Below, piece by piece: positions 1 to 10,002 of a stretch of 64,000 bases of DNA. The notes under the pieces are model-generated. The model ran no database searches. It was not told the origin of the DNA and worked only from the letters and a program-made list of their open reading frames with translations. The position numbers were made by a program, and so were the translations under genes. The stretch is from Flavobacteriales bacterium (GTDB lineage Bacteria; Bacteroidota; Bacteroidia; Flavobacteriales_F; PHOS-HE28). The stretch is from the NCBI GenBank assembly GCA_016702645.1, contig JADJDP010000002.1:1-64000 (forward strand). Reading direction: 5' to 3'. The first letter of the stretch is position 1; every line of letters begins with the position of its first letter.

Positions 1-1582
1 CTTCCATGCGCGCCCGGCGCCGCGCTCTTGAACTGCGTGCGGATCGCCGCGAGCCACTTCTTCGAACGCTCGGTGAGTTGGAAGTCATCGGTCATCATGC
101 GGCCGCGCATCACGAGGATACCCATGTCGGCGCCCTCGTAGAACCAGTCGCCGGGACGCGTGATGCGGAGGAAGAAGGCTTCGTTGTCCTTCTCCACATA
201 GCGGCGGTGCGTGTCCATGCGCCAGAAGTAGATGCTGCCATCCTCGCGCATGCGCCAGATGCCGCTGCGCGGTGCTTCGGTCACGCGTTGCACATCATCG
301 GTGGTGTACTTGATCACCATCTGGCCCCAGGTGTCGATATTCTCCTCTTTGGCCCAACGGCGATTCAGCGCGTTCACGCTGATCTCGTAAGGGACGTTCA
401 TCCACTCCAGCGTGTGGAAGAGGTGCAAAGGCATGTCGCTCAGCGCGAACTCCGCGTGGTTGGTGATGCTGCTCGCGCCCGTCACGCGCGGGTTCAGTTC
501 GCCGAGGTAGATCTCACCGTTGTCGGTGTCGATGAGGTAGTCCAGTTCGAAATAGCCCTTGTAGCCTTCCTTCAAAAGCTGGTCACCGAACTTCTTCGCG
601 TAGCGACGTGCCTTCGCGCGGATCTGTGGAGTAAAAGTGTCGCTGAAGATCTCGTTGCCGCACCAGCCGCCTTTGCAGGGGGTGAGTTCCTTGAAGCCCA
701 CGAGCTCGGTCATCAGCGGCGCCACGATGGTGCCGTGGCGCGTCACGCACGCTTCCATGGCCGCACCGCGACAGTTGATGCGCTTCATGATCTTGCACTC
801 CTTCTCCGCTTCGATCTCCTCGGCGTACTTGGCGTAGTCCTCCTTGGTCTTGATGAAGAAGGTGGTGTGCCCGCTGTCGCCGTAGGGCGTTTGCACCACG
901 AGGTCGTTACCGAGTTTGCCCTTCGCCGCTACCTGCATGAGGTGCTCGAAGTTCTTCACCGGATGGAGCACGTAGGGCACGCAAGGCACGCCGGCCTTCT
1001 CGGCCACGCGGTTGGTGTTCACCTTGTTGTCCAGCCAGCTGCGCAGCTTGGCGGGCGGGAAGATCACCTCCAATCCGGCCTTCTTCGCCAACGCCTCGGT
1101 CTTCTCGTCGAACATGAGGAAGAGGGCCTTGCCGTTCTTCCCGTTCATCTTCCGGCTCTCGATGAAATCCCGAACCTCGCTGTGCGTGAGCAGGTAGTTG
1201 TTGATGTCCTCGATGCTCTGGAACTCCTCGTGCGGCTCCTCGGTCTTGGGGCTCATCAGGTTCGGGTGCAGCCCATCGAAGCAATCGATGTAGGTGATGA
1301 ACTTGAAGCCCTTGATCCATTCGTCCGCGCCCAGCAGGTTGAAGTTGGTGGCGCTAATGAAGTAGATGGGCACCTCGTTGCGGTAGAAGTAGCGGCGGAT
1401 GTCGCTGACGCCTTTGAGGAGGTTGGTAAGCTTCTTCTTTGCCGTGCGCCTGACCGCCTTCTTCGCCGGGGCGACTTTCCGTGCGGGCTTAGCGGCCTTG
1501 ACGGGGCGCGTTTGACGGTCTTCTTCTTCGCAGGTGCCGCCTTGGTCTTGCGCGGCGCGGTCTTCTTGGTCTTCTTGCTCAT
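1..1582 (-). CDS. ATP-grasp ligase-like protein, 3' end outside window, Lys/Ala-rich N-terminus
   Basis: The protein reads through to the left edge, so its C-terminus is missing. After a roughly 50-residue Lys/Ala/Pro/Arg-rich N-terminus comes an ATP-grasp body resembling the biotin-carboxylase-like group: the stretch near 850-900 reads VVQTPYGDSGHTTFF, and the metal/ATP-binding signature LNPRVTGAS lies near 480-500. ATP-grasp enzymes use ATP to join a carboxylate to an amine or similar nucleophile; the substrate here is unknown. The start ATG (1582) overlaps the stop of the upstream decarboxylase gene (ATGA), which suggests coupling. A one-base shift near 1515, beside a run of four C on the coding strand, separates the basic N-terminus from the body. 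It is not the housekeeping biotin carboxylase, which is at 48412-49755. The ATP-grasp call is firm; the function is open. Confidence 0.72.
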
Positions 1583-4336
1583 GATCGTTTCTTCTTGGTT
1601 GAGCTACTTCCTTTCGTCGTCGGCGATATTACACGCATCCCCCCCATCGCCGTCCCGGTCTTCTGCCGTCCCATTGCCGCATCGGTGAAGACGCGCAGAC
1701 CGAGTTCAGGTCTGTATCCGTGGATCTCCTTGACATCGATGGCGATGAGGAAGTCGATGATCTCCTTGTTGATGACCTGGCCGGGCACCAGTACGGGGAA
1801 GCCCGGAGGGTAGGGAATGACGAAGGATGCGGAGACCAGCGGCTGGCCGTTGCGGAGCTCGGCGAGCGCGGGTTCCAATTTGACGTAGCGGCAGCGCTCC
1901 TCCTTGTAGGCGAGGAAGTAGGCGGAGCGGATGTCGCCGCCGGGCACGCCGGGCTGGCCCTGGAAGCTGGTGTGGAAGCTGGAGAAATCGGGCAGCGGTG
2001 GATACTTCTCGAGGTCTTTGAGGTCGCGCAGTTTGTCGATGTGCATCAGTTTGTCCTCGCGTTCCATGCCCGCGTTGCGTTCCTCGAGCTCGTCGGCGAT
2101 CTGCAGCAGCACCTTGGTGAGGTAGGCGAGCGAGCCGCGCGTGGTGCCGATGTTGGTCATGAAGAGCACGCTGTTGCGGCTCGTCTTGTTGATCTGGATG
2201 GCGTGCTTGTCCGAGGTACACGTTCTTGAACGTGTCGCCATCGATGCCCGTCTTGCCGGTGTAGAGGTTGATCTTGGTGGGATCTGCACGGCGAACTCGT
2301 CCTCGGCCCACGCTTTCTCGATGTCGTTCCAGCCCTTGTCCTTGCGGTAGTAGTGTTCCAGTCCGCTCTGCCGGTGCTCGGCAGGGATGAGGTCGGCAAT
2401 GGTGATGATGTCGAACCACTTCCGCAGCCGCTCGTTCTCGCGGATGGTGCGACGCAGGAGCAGGCCGGCTCCATGGCCCTTCTCCACCACAGCTCGTAGC
2501 CCTCGAACTCCACCTGCCGGCGCCCAACATCCATGCTGGCGAGGATCTGGTAGTTGGCACTGGTGCTGGTGTGCGTCATGTACGCCTCGTGGAACGCGGC
2601 TTCGCTCTTGCGCTTGAAGTCCTCATCCCAGATGTGGATCATGCTACCCTGGCGGAAGGAAGTGAGCGTTTTGTGCGTGCTCTGCGTGGCGTAGGTGCGG
2701 ATGCGGACCTTGGCGGGATCGGGCAGGCGCGGCTCTTCGCCCTTCTTCCAGGCTCTTGATGTGCGCGGCGTACTCGGCTTTGTACTCGTCGGTCTTGTAC
2801 TTGCGCGCGAGCTTGGCGGCTACGTGCATGGCGGTGCGTTGGCGCAGGATGTAGGAGAAGCCCGCGAAGGCAAACCAGGCTTCATCCCACAGGAAGACGA
2901 TGTCCGGCTTGATGGCCAGCACCTGTTCCATGACGCGCTCCACGTTGTACACCACACCATCGAAGGTGCTGTTGGTGAGCAGCAGCATCTTCACGCGGTC
3001 CAGCTTGTTGGCGCGCTTTAAGCGCAACATCTGCTCGCGGATATGCTCCAACGGCACGGCGCCGTACATGCTGTACTTCGGCAGCGGATAACTGTGCAGG
3101 TAGACGGGGATACGCACCGCTTAGCACCATGCCATAGTGGTGGCTCTTGTGGCAATCGCGGTCGATGAGGACGATGTCACCGGGCTCCACCAGCGCCTGC
3201 ACGACGATCTTGTTGGTGGTGCTCGTTCCGTTGGTAGCGAAGAAGGTGTGCTGTGATCCGAACGCACGCGCAGCCAGTTCCTGCGCCTTCTTCAGCGGAC
3301 CGGTGGGCTGTAGCAGTGAATCCAGTCCGCCCGTGGTGGCGCTGGTTTCCGCGAGGAAGAGGTTGCGCCCATAGAACTCGCCGAAGTCCTGGATCCAGCG
3401 GCTCTTGAATACGCTGTTGCCGCGACTGATGGGCATGGCATGGAAGACGCCCATGGGGCGCTTGCTGTATTCCTTCAGCGCGGTGAAGAAGGGCGTGTCG
3501 TACTTCTCCTGGATGCCGCGCATGATGGTCATGTGCAGCTCGTTGAGGTCCTCCGTGCGGTAGAAGATGCGGCGGAAGTTCTTCAGCGTGCTGTCCTTCA
3601 GGTCCGTCACCGGGGTGTCCGTGACGTAGTAGCGGTCCACTTCCGGACGGAACCAGCGCATGATGCGCGCGAGCACCGGGCCCATGTTCGCCTGACCGCG
3701 ATCGCTGAGGTCGAGGTCGTCGATGGCGCGGGTGAATTCCTGGAGGATGCCTTTGTGGTGTTTGCTCTTGTAGGGCACGCCATAGCGCACCACCACCGCC
3801 TGGATATTGTGGTTGAAGAGCAGCGCTACCAAGGCGTCCTGCACGGTGCGCACAACGATGGGGTCGTAGATGAAGGCGTCGTTGCGATCGCGGCAGTTGT
3901 GGAGCTTTTGTTTCAGCGAGGCCTCTTCACCATCGCTCAGATCGTCCACGAAGAGCGTCTCGAAATAGTTGAGGCGTGGCGCTTCCTTCTCGCCTTCGAG
4001 CAGCTCATGCGGGGGGGCGAAGGGATCGGCCAGTGCCACCGGGTCGCTGCGGAAGGCACCACTGCTGAGGTTGCGCACCACATGGTTCGCGCTCTGCGTG
4101 AGCGTGTGGTACTCGCGGCCTTTCAGCATCTGCTGTAAACGCTTCACGATGTCCATGCCGGGGTAGGCCCAGTAGAGCTCGATGGTCTGGAGGTCCTTCA
4201 GCAAGGCCTCCACCTCGGAAGCATCACCACGACCTTCATTGAGCGCCGAAGCGGCGAGCTTCAGTTGGTCCCAGGTGTGGGAACGGAGGCGCGCGGCATT
4301 GAAGTGGGAACGGGTGGTGGAGCTGCTATCTGCCAT
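1579..4336 (-). CDS. Orn/Lys/Arg-type PLP-dependent decarboxylase (frameshifted)
   Basis: About 919 residues when the frames are joined, near the 700-950 usual for large fold-I basic amino acid decarboxylases. A receiver/wing-like N-terminal part (to about residue 190) precedes the PLP domain: ATNGTSTTNKI (367-377), DRDCHKSHHYG (392-402), DEAWFAF, and the PLP-lysine motif ATQSTHKTLTS near residue 553. The family decarboxylates lysine, ornithine or arginine to cadaverine, putrescine or agmatine; which one cannot be read here. The ORF is broken near 3105, 2735, 2490, 2283 and 2213, yet every joined frame continues recognisable family sequence, so sequencing error is likelier than decay. The C-terminus ends in a short Ser/Lys-rich tail. 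The stop overlaps the ATP-grasp start by ATGA. A TATCTTTC element about 20 bases upstream of the start is a weak promoter candidate. Confidence 0.78.
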
Positions 4337-4412
4337 CGGGGTAAGCCGATGGGAAAGATAGGAGGCGGCTTGTTCCTATGGCGCCGCGGAACTGCTTGGG
4401 AAGAAGAAGGCG

Positions 4413-4934
4413 TTACCACTTCTTCTTGGCCGCCTTCTTCGCGGCCTTCTTTGGTGCGGCTTTATTCGCAGCAGCCTTCTTCGCCACGTTCGCCTTGGCT
4501 TTAGCGGCCTTGGGTGCAGGACCGCTCCGTGCAGGTCCTTCATGCAGCGCCAGCCTGTTCCCTTCGCTGTCAATGAAGAGCGCAAAATTTCCCGAGGCGT
4601 CGTTGATGTGCGTCTTGGCCATGATCACGCGGCCACCAGCCAGTTCCACGCGACCGAGCACGCCTTCGAGGTCGTTGCCGGCGTTGAGGTAGATGAGCGA
4701 GCCGGTATCACTGGGGTAGCAACCCGGACCGGCGATCAGCGCGCCGCCAACGCCTTCGTCGGCTGGGAAATAAGCCATGGCGAACTCGCCGTTCACGCTG
4801 ATCTCCATCTCGATGCCATAGATCGCGTTGTAGAACGCGGCTGCACGGTGGATGTCGTACACGGGCACTTCGAACCAGCTGATGTAGTTCTTCAGGCGTG
4901 CGTGGTGCTTGCTGCTGCCGACTGTGCTTCCCAT
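4413..4934 (-). CDS. VOC (glyoxalase/bleomycin resistance-like) protein with Lys/Ala-rich tail
   Basis: 173 residues. Residues 15-135 form a single vicinal-oxygen-chelate module: ISWFEVPVYDIHRAAAFY at the start, a central AYFPADEGVGGALI, and FIDSEGNRLALHE at the end, as in small VOC proteins of the glyoxalase/extradiol dioxygenase fold. The substrate is unknown. Residues 138-173 are almost pure Lys/Ala with a few Pro, ending in KKKW, an extension not part of the VOC fold. The start codon lies inside the 3' end of the upstream nitrilase-family gene, right after a long G/C homopolymer (4941-4955). It sits between the amidase and decarboxylase genes and is probably co-transcribed with them. Confidence 0.8.
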   Translation of the reverse strand: MGSTVGSSKHHARLKNYISWFEVPVYDIHRAAAFYNAIYGIEMEISVNGEFAMAYFPADEGVGGALIAGPGCYPSDTGSLIYLNAGNDLEGVLGRVELAGGRVIMAKTHINDASGNFALFIDSEGNRLALHEGPARSGPAPKAAKAKANVAKKAAANKAAPKKAAKKAAKKKW

Positions 4935-5927
4935 GGTGGGGTGGGGGGGGGGCCCTTTTCCTCTCCCTTACGGCATTTGCTTGTGGGTTCGCTGGGTGGA
5001 CGGAACGAAGTAATGATGTGCTTGGGCAGTTCGTGCGCGCGCGTCTCGTCCTTGATCTCCAACTCGCCCAACTCCTGCACGCGCTTCGGCTTGATCAGCG
5101 GACCCAGTCCTTCCAAGTGCGGATGCTTCAAGCCCGGTGTGTACACGTCGAATTCCACCGGACGGTCGCGGAAGCTCTTCATCGGCTGGCCCAAGCGAAG
5201 CACGCCAAGCTCGCGGCTACGGCGCACCTTCTCCAAATTGATCTCGATGGGGATGAACTCCTCGTTCACGTCGGCTTGGTAGACCACGCGGCCTTCCGGA
5301 CCACAGACGATGCTGCGACCACTGCCGCCCGCATCGAGACCATTGATGTCGAAGAAGTAGCACTGGTTGATGGCTGCGCTGGCCCGTGCGATGCTGAGCT
5401 CGATCTCGCGGTCGATGGTCCCGGTGAGCGTAGGGTGCAGGATCGACCTCGGCGCCCATGACGGCCAGTGTGCGCGTAGTCTCGGGGATCCACATGTCGT
5501 AGCAAATGCTCACGCCGAAACGCCCGACGTCCGGTACATCGAAGACGCAGAACTCGTTGCCACCGGTCACGCCCACTTCATAGGGATAGAAGGGGAACAT
5601 CTTTCGGTAGCGCGTCACTACACTGCCTTCCGGGTCGATGACCGTGGCCGTATTATAGATCTTCTCGTCCTTCAGTTCGAAGATGCTGCCGGGCAACAAC
5701 CAGATGCCGTGCTTGGCGGCCATTGCGCACATCTCCTGTTCGAATTCCCCGGGTACCGGTTGTGCGTGCGTGGTGTGCGGACCGTAAGCGCAGAGCTCGC
5801 TGAACATCACCATGTCCACCCATGGATAGATGGTCATGAGGAGGTCAAGCTTGGTCTTCATCGCTTCCACGTTGGGAAAGGCGGTGGAGGTGCGCATCTG
5901 GATGCCGGCGATGGAGAAGGGCTTCAT
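4892..5927 (-). CDS. Carbon-nitrogen hydrolase (nitrilase superfamily), frameshifted
   Basis: The nitrilase catalytic triad is visible: Glu44 in MFSELCAYGP, Lys109 in TRYRKMFPFYP, Cys142 in VSICYDMWIPE. These enzymes hydrolyse C-N bonds of amides or carbamoyl amines; omega-amidase and N-carbamoylputrescine amidase belong to the superfamily, but the substrate cannot be read off. I chose ATG 5927 because its ATGA overlaps the repaired gabT stop at 5924; an in-frame TTG lies 6 bases upstream. A one-base insertion near 5443 breaks the frame right after the catalytic Cys region (GAEV to ILHPTLTG). The last 20 or so residues run through a G/C homopolymer into the VOC gene, so the true C-terminus may be shorter. 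Confidence 0.8.
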
Positions 5928-7232
5928 GCGCAAATCGTGTCCAGTTCCTCCTCCATGATGTCCAGCCCCTTGTTCAGCAGTTCATCGCTGACTGAGCGGG
6001 CTGAACACGCGGATGATGTTCTTCTCGGTGCCCGCGTTGATGACCACCAGGTCGCGCTTGGCGCAGGCGTTCATGAGTGCATTGCAGGTGTCCGCGTCGG
6101 GTTGCAAGGGGTCGCCGTTCTTCACGAACTCGATGGCCATCATGGCGCCGAGGCCGCGCACATCGCCGATCTGCTTGTGCTCCGCCTTCATCTTCTCGAA
6201 GCGTTTGCGGATCACGCTGCCCACATGCCTGCCCTTCGCATTGATGTCGATCTCCTCCATGTACTTGATCGTGGCCAACGCCGCCGCGCAGCTCACCGGA
6301 TTGCCGATGTAGGTGCCGCCGATGCTGCTTGGACCGGCCTTGTCCATGATCGCGGCCTTGCCCATCACCGCGGCGATCGGCATGCCACTACCAAGGCTCT
6401 TCGCCCAGGTGCTGATGTCCGGCACCACTCCCAACTGCTCGAACGCGCTCCAGGCCCCCGTGCGACCGAAGCCGCTCTGGATCTCGTCAAGGATGAGCAG
6501 GATGCCATGCTTGTCGCAGAAGGCGCGCAGCCCTTTCAAGTACGCAGCGGGCACCACGTTGAAGCCGCCTTCGCCCTGAACGGTTTCGATAATGATGGCC
6601 GCAAGGTTCTCCGGGGCAACCGTGTTGTGCGAAAGTTCTTCGAGGCGGTGCAACTCCGCCTTGACGAAGTCCGCTTCGCTGCGCCCTGCACCATAGCGGT
6701 AGAAGTTCGGGAACTGCGTGCGGTACACTTCCGGCGCGAAGGGACCACAGTCCGGCTTGTAGCCCACCTTGCTCGTGAGCGTCATGGCCATCATGGTACG
6801 ACCATGGAAAGCGTCAGTGAAACAAAGCACGCCTTGGCGTTTGGTGGCCTGACGCGCGATCTTGATCGCGTTCTCGACCGCTTCGGCACCGGTGCTCACC
6901 AACAACGTCTTCGTCGGCCCGCCATGCGGAAGCAATGCGTTCAGCTTTTCGCAGAGCGCGATGTACGGCTCGTAGCTCGCCACGTTGAAGCTGACGTGCA
7001 GGAATTTCGAGGCTTGTTCCTGGATGGCTTTCACCACAGGAGGTGGGCAGTGGCCAGCGTTCACCACGCCGATGCCGCCAGCGAAGTCGATCAACTCGCG
7101 GCCATCCTCATCGATGATGATGGCGCCGTTCGCCTTGGTTGCCGTGGCGTAATTGAACATGCCCACTCCGTTCGGTACGGCGGCCTTGCGGCGGGCGATG
7201 AGTTCCTGGCTCTTGGTCAGTTGGTCGGTCAT
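5924..7232 (-). CDS. gabT: Class III aminotransferase, 4-aminobutyrate transaminase-like
   Basis: About 435 residues once the end is repaired, usual for GabT/PuuE-type enzymes. Seen: the cofactor-phosphate region STGAEAVENAIK (113-124), LILDEIQSGFGRTG (246-259) with the PLP Asp249, and PLP lysine 278 in TWAKSLGSGMP. Such enzymes move an amino group from GABA or another terminal amine to 2-oxoglutarate. The open frame stops early at 5982, but in a shifted frame the sequence continues SDELLNKGLDIMEEELD to a stop at 5924, the family's normal end; a small indel near 5997 explains this. The repaired stop overlaps the next gene by ATGA. The omega-transaminase call is good; GABA specificity is inferred. 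Confidence 0.82.
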
Positions 7233-7262
7233 TGCGGGGACGAAATTGCAGAAAGAGATGGG

Positions 7263-7286
7263 CCGCAGAGGCGCAAAGGCGCAAAG
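7263..7286 (+). repeat. 24-bp CGCAAAG-type intergenic repeat, copy 1
   Basis: This 24-base stretch upstream of gabT is built of GCAGAG/GCAAAG units spaced by GC. Two closely related 24-mers lie in inverted orientation between nuoB and nuoC (40945-40968 and 41016-41039). It is noncoding and lies in the 90-base gap between the secreted lamin-tail gene and gabT. Function unknown. Confidence 0.6.
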
Positions 7287-7322
7287 AATGCGAACAACGG
7301 AAGGCCTAGACTGTCAGCCGGA

Positions 7323-9940
7323 TCAGTTGAGCTTGTGGGCCACCGTCACCGTCTTCTTGAAGAGTTCGGTGTTACCGTCGAGGTCGAACACCTCGAACAG
7401 GACGATGTAGGCTCCCATGCGGGCCTTGCTGGTGTCGTCCAGGATACCGTCCCAGCTGATCGCGCCATCGGTGCCGAGCAATTGGTTCTCCATGAGCTTA
7501 CGCACTTCGCGACCAGCGATGTCATACACGGAGAGGTTGCCTACGAACCCCGGCTGACCGAAACGATATACCACGGTGAGCACGTCCTCAAAACCGTCGT
7601 TGTCCGGACTGAAGATCGCCGGGTCGATGGTCATTTCACCCGAGGGCGAAGCGGTGGGCGAGTACTGCGAATTTCGGAAGCCCGGTGTGGCGCGTCCAGC
7701 AACATCTGCCGCGGTCTGCCAGTTGGTGTTGTCGCTCGTTGGGCGGTCTGGATCAATGCGTTCGAGGCTGTAGCCCTCCGGCGCGTTCACCAAGGTGAAA
7801 TGCACATCGTCGTTGTAATCGAAGCGGTCGAGCTGGGTGCCATCCGGAGCTTGGAGCACTACACTTCCTTCGCCGTTGTTGTAGCTCGGCATGTCCGTTT
7901 CCACGAAGCGATCCGTGCGGCTCTGCGGATAAATACCGGCAGTGCTGGTTCCATCCTCGGTTATCAAAGCGTACTCGTCGGGTAGCAAGAGGAAGGAGGC
8001 ACCGGTTATCGTGAGCGGACTTGCAACCACGCCACTGGTGACGTTCGCGAGCTTCCAGCCGGCGAGGCTCAATGTCTTCGAGGAGCGATTGTACAGCTCC
8101 ACGAAGTCGCTTCCGCCAATGATCGGATCGTACATCACCTCGTTGATCACCACGTCACCAACCTCCACCGGTTCGGGCAATGCGAAGGTTGCTGTGTTGT
8201 TGGCGCCGATCGCATTTCCGGGGCAATCGCTCACGTTCGTGACCGTGATCTGGTACAGCGTACCGATGGTGAGCGGGGTGCTCAGCGTGAGCTGAACGCT
8301 GTTCGGTCCCGTTGTAAACGCGCTTCCGACGGAAATGCTCGGTGCGATCGCATAACCACCGCTTGTCAAACTCGTAGCATCCATCGTTTCACTGAAGATG
8401 AGCACGATGTGTGTCGCATCGTTCACATGGACGTTCAGTAGGGAGGGGCCTCAGCGTCGGTCGTGATAGCGAACACGCTGTTCTGTTGCGAGGGTGTTCC
8501 ACCAGCGGCATTGTTGCTTGCGATCCAGTTCGATGAGCTGCTGCAGGGTGCCGTCGGGTCGATGCGCTCGAGGGTCCATCCGCCCAGTGCCTTCAGTGCA
8601 TCTTGGTACCAACTGAGCGCGTAGGTCACTGCATCGATCGTGGTGGCCATCTCGTTCTTCAGTTCCAGCGGATCGCCATCGTTGTTCAGTGAAGGAAAGC
8701 TCGTAACGACGATCACGTTCGTGAACGCACCGAACAAGGGAGCCGTGGCATCGTCCACGATGATGGCATGTTCCCCGGGACCCAACACGGCACTTGGCAA
8801 CGTTGCCGGAGTACCACCGTCGCTGAATGTCCAGCCCGCCAGATCGAAGGTCTTGTTCGTTGTGGTATTGAAGACCTCCACGAACTCGGCGTCGGGCAGG
8901 CCCACGGTTGGTGATGGGTCGGCCATGATCTCGTTGATGATCACATCGCCGGGAAGTGCCACATCCGGGATGACGTAGAGCACATCCGTGGTTTCGTTCA
9001 CACAGGCGTTCCCGGCAAGGTCCTCAACACCGTTCACCGTGATGGTGTAGGTATTGCCACTCTGCATGGCGATGGCCAGCGTGAGGTGGACCAGTGTAAG
9101 GTCGGAGCCATCACGCACCACCGAGGCCGCACTGTTGAAGGGGATGATGCCGTAGTTGTTCTCCTCCTCGGCGGTGACCTGCTCCACGGCTTCGTTGAAG
9201 AAGAGGTCGATCTGTGTTGCGGAGACGATCGCGGTCGACAGCAATTCCGGTGGCGTGTTGTCCACTGGGATTAGCTGTGCACTGAGGTCATCGAAGAAGT
9301 GGTTGTTCACAGCGCTTGCTGCGGTGCTTTGTTCGATCCGAATGCCGAAATGCGTGGCGCTCGTGTACGTGGCATCGGTGATGCTGCCGGCCGTGATGTA
9401 GCTGCCGGTATTCCCATCGTCGTACAGTAGCGTGAAAAGTCCCGCTGCAGAGCGGGTCACCTTCACGCGGAACGGATTGCTCGTACTGCTGTTCACCACC
9501 GCATCGGGGCTTTGCAGCGCCAGCGATGCTGGTGCGCCAGCGTCACTTCGGAAGAGTTCAAGCCGGTCCGCCGTTCCACCGATGCGCACGAAGTATCCGC
9601 TCACACCACTTGCCAGATCCGAAGCGCTGCTCATGAGATACACATCGGCGTAGTTCGCCCCGCTTGTCGCAAAACGCAGGTCGAAGAAGAACTCCCACTG
9701 TGCGTCGTTCACCAAGGTATTGGGCGTGCTCAAGTAATAGTTGGCCGCACCCGGACTCGTGCTCCGAAGACGTTGGTTCCCACCATCATCCACCACACTG
9801 AAAAGACCGGTGGTACCTCCCCATACGGTACCGGTGGTGAAGTCGCCATCCTCGAAATCCTCATTGATCTGAGCGCTGGCTGGCGACCAAAGCACCAGGG
9901 TCAATAGGCTTGAAATAGCAGGGATGATACGGCTGCGCAT
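7323..9940 (-). CDS. Secreted protein with two lamin-tail domains and FlgD-like C-terminal module (one frameshift)
   Basis: About 872 residues when joined. It opens with a signal peptide (MRSRIIPAISSLLTLVLWSPASAQ). A laminin G/concanavalin-like N-terminal region follows, then Ig-like modules (FFNEAVEQ..., IFSETMDATS) and two lamin-tail domains, marked by DVIINEIMADPSP and DVVINEVMYDP with EFVEVFN / DFVELYN. The C-terminus (IDPAIFSPDNDGFEDVLTV, then YDIAGREVRK) is an FlgD-type Ig fold as used on Bacteroidota T9SS cargo. It is probably an extracellular surface protein. One missing base near 8433, in a CCCCTCCC tract, splits it; the frames join cleanly as APPLLNVHVNDATH. There is no close operon partner. 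Confidence 0.82.
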
Positions 9941-10002
9941 GAGCGGAAGGGCAGGAGGGAAAGGTAGTAGTTTCGGCCACCGAAGCTCATTACCGATCCA
10001 TC

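Noticed and set aside
6..1688. 560-codon open frame on the plus strand rich in His, Ala and Val
   Set aside because: It is antisense to the ATP-grasp gene, whose protein has clear family motifs; the plus-strand product shows only the composition expected of a GC-rich antisense frame.
5367..7985. 872-codon plus-strand open frame
   Set aside because: It lies antisense to the nitrilase, gabT and lamin-tail genes and has no domain likeness.
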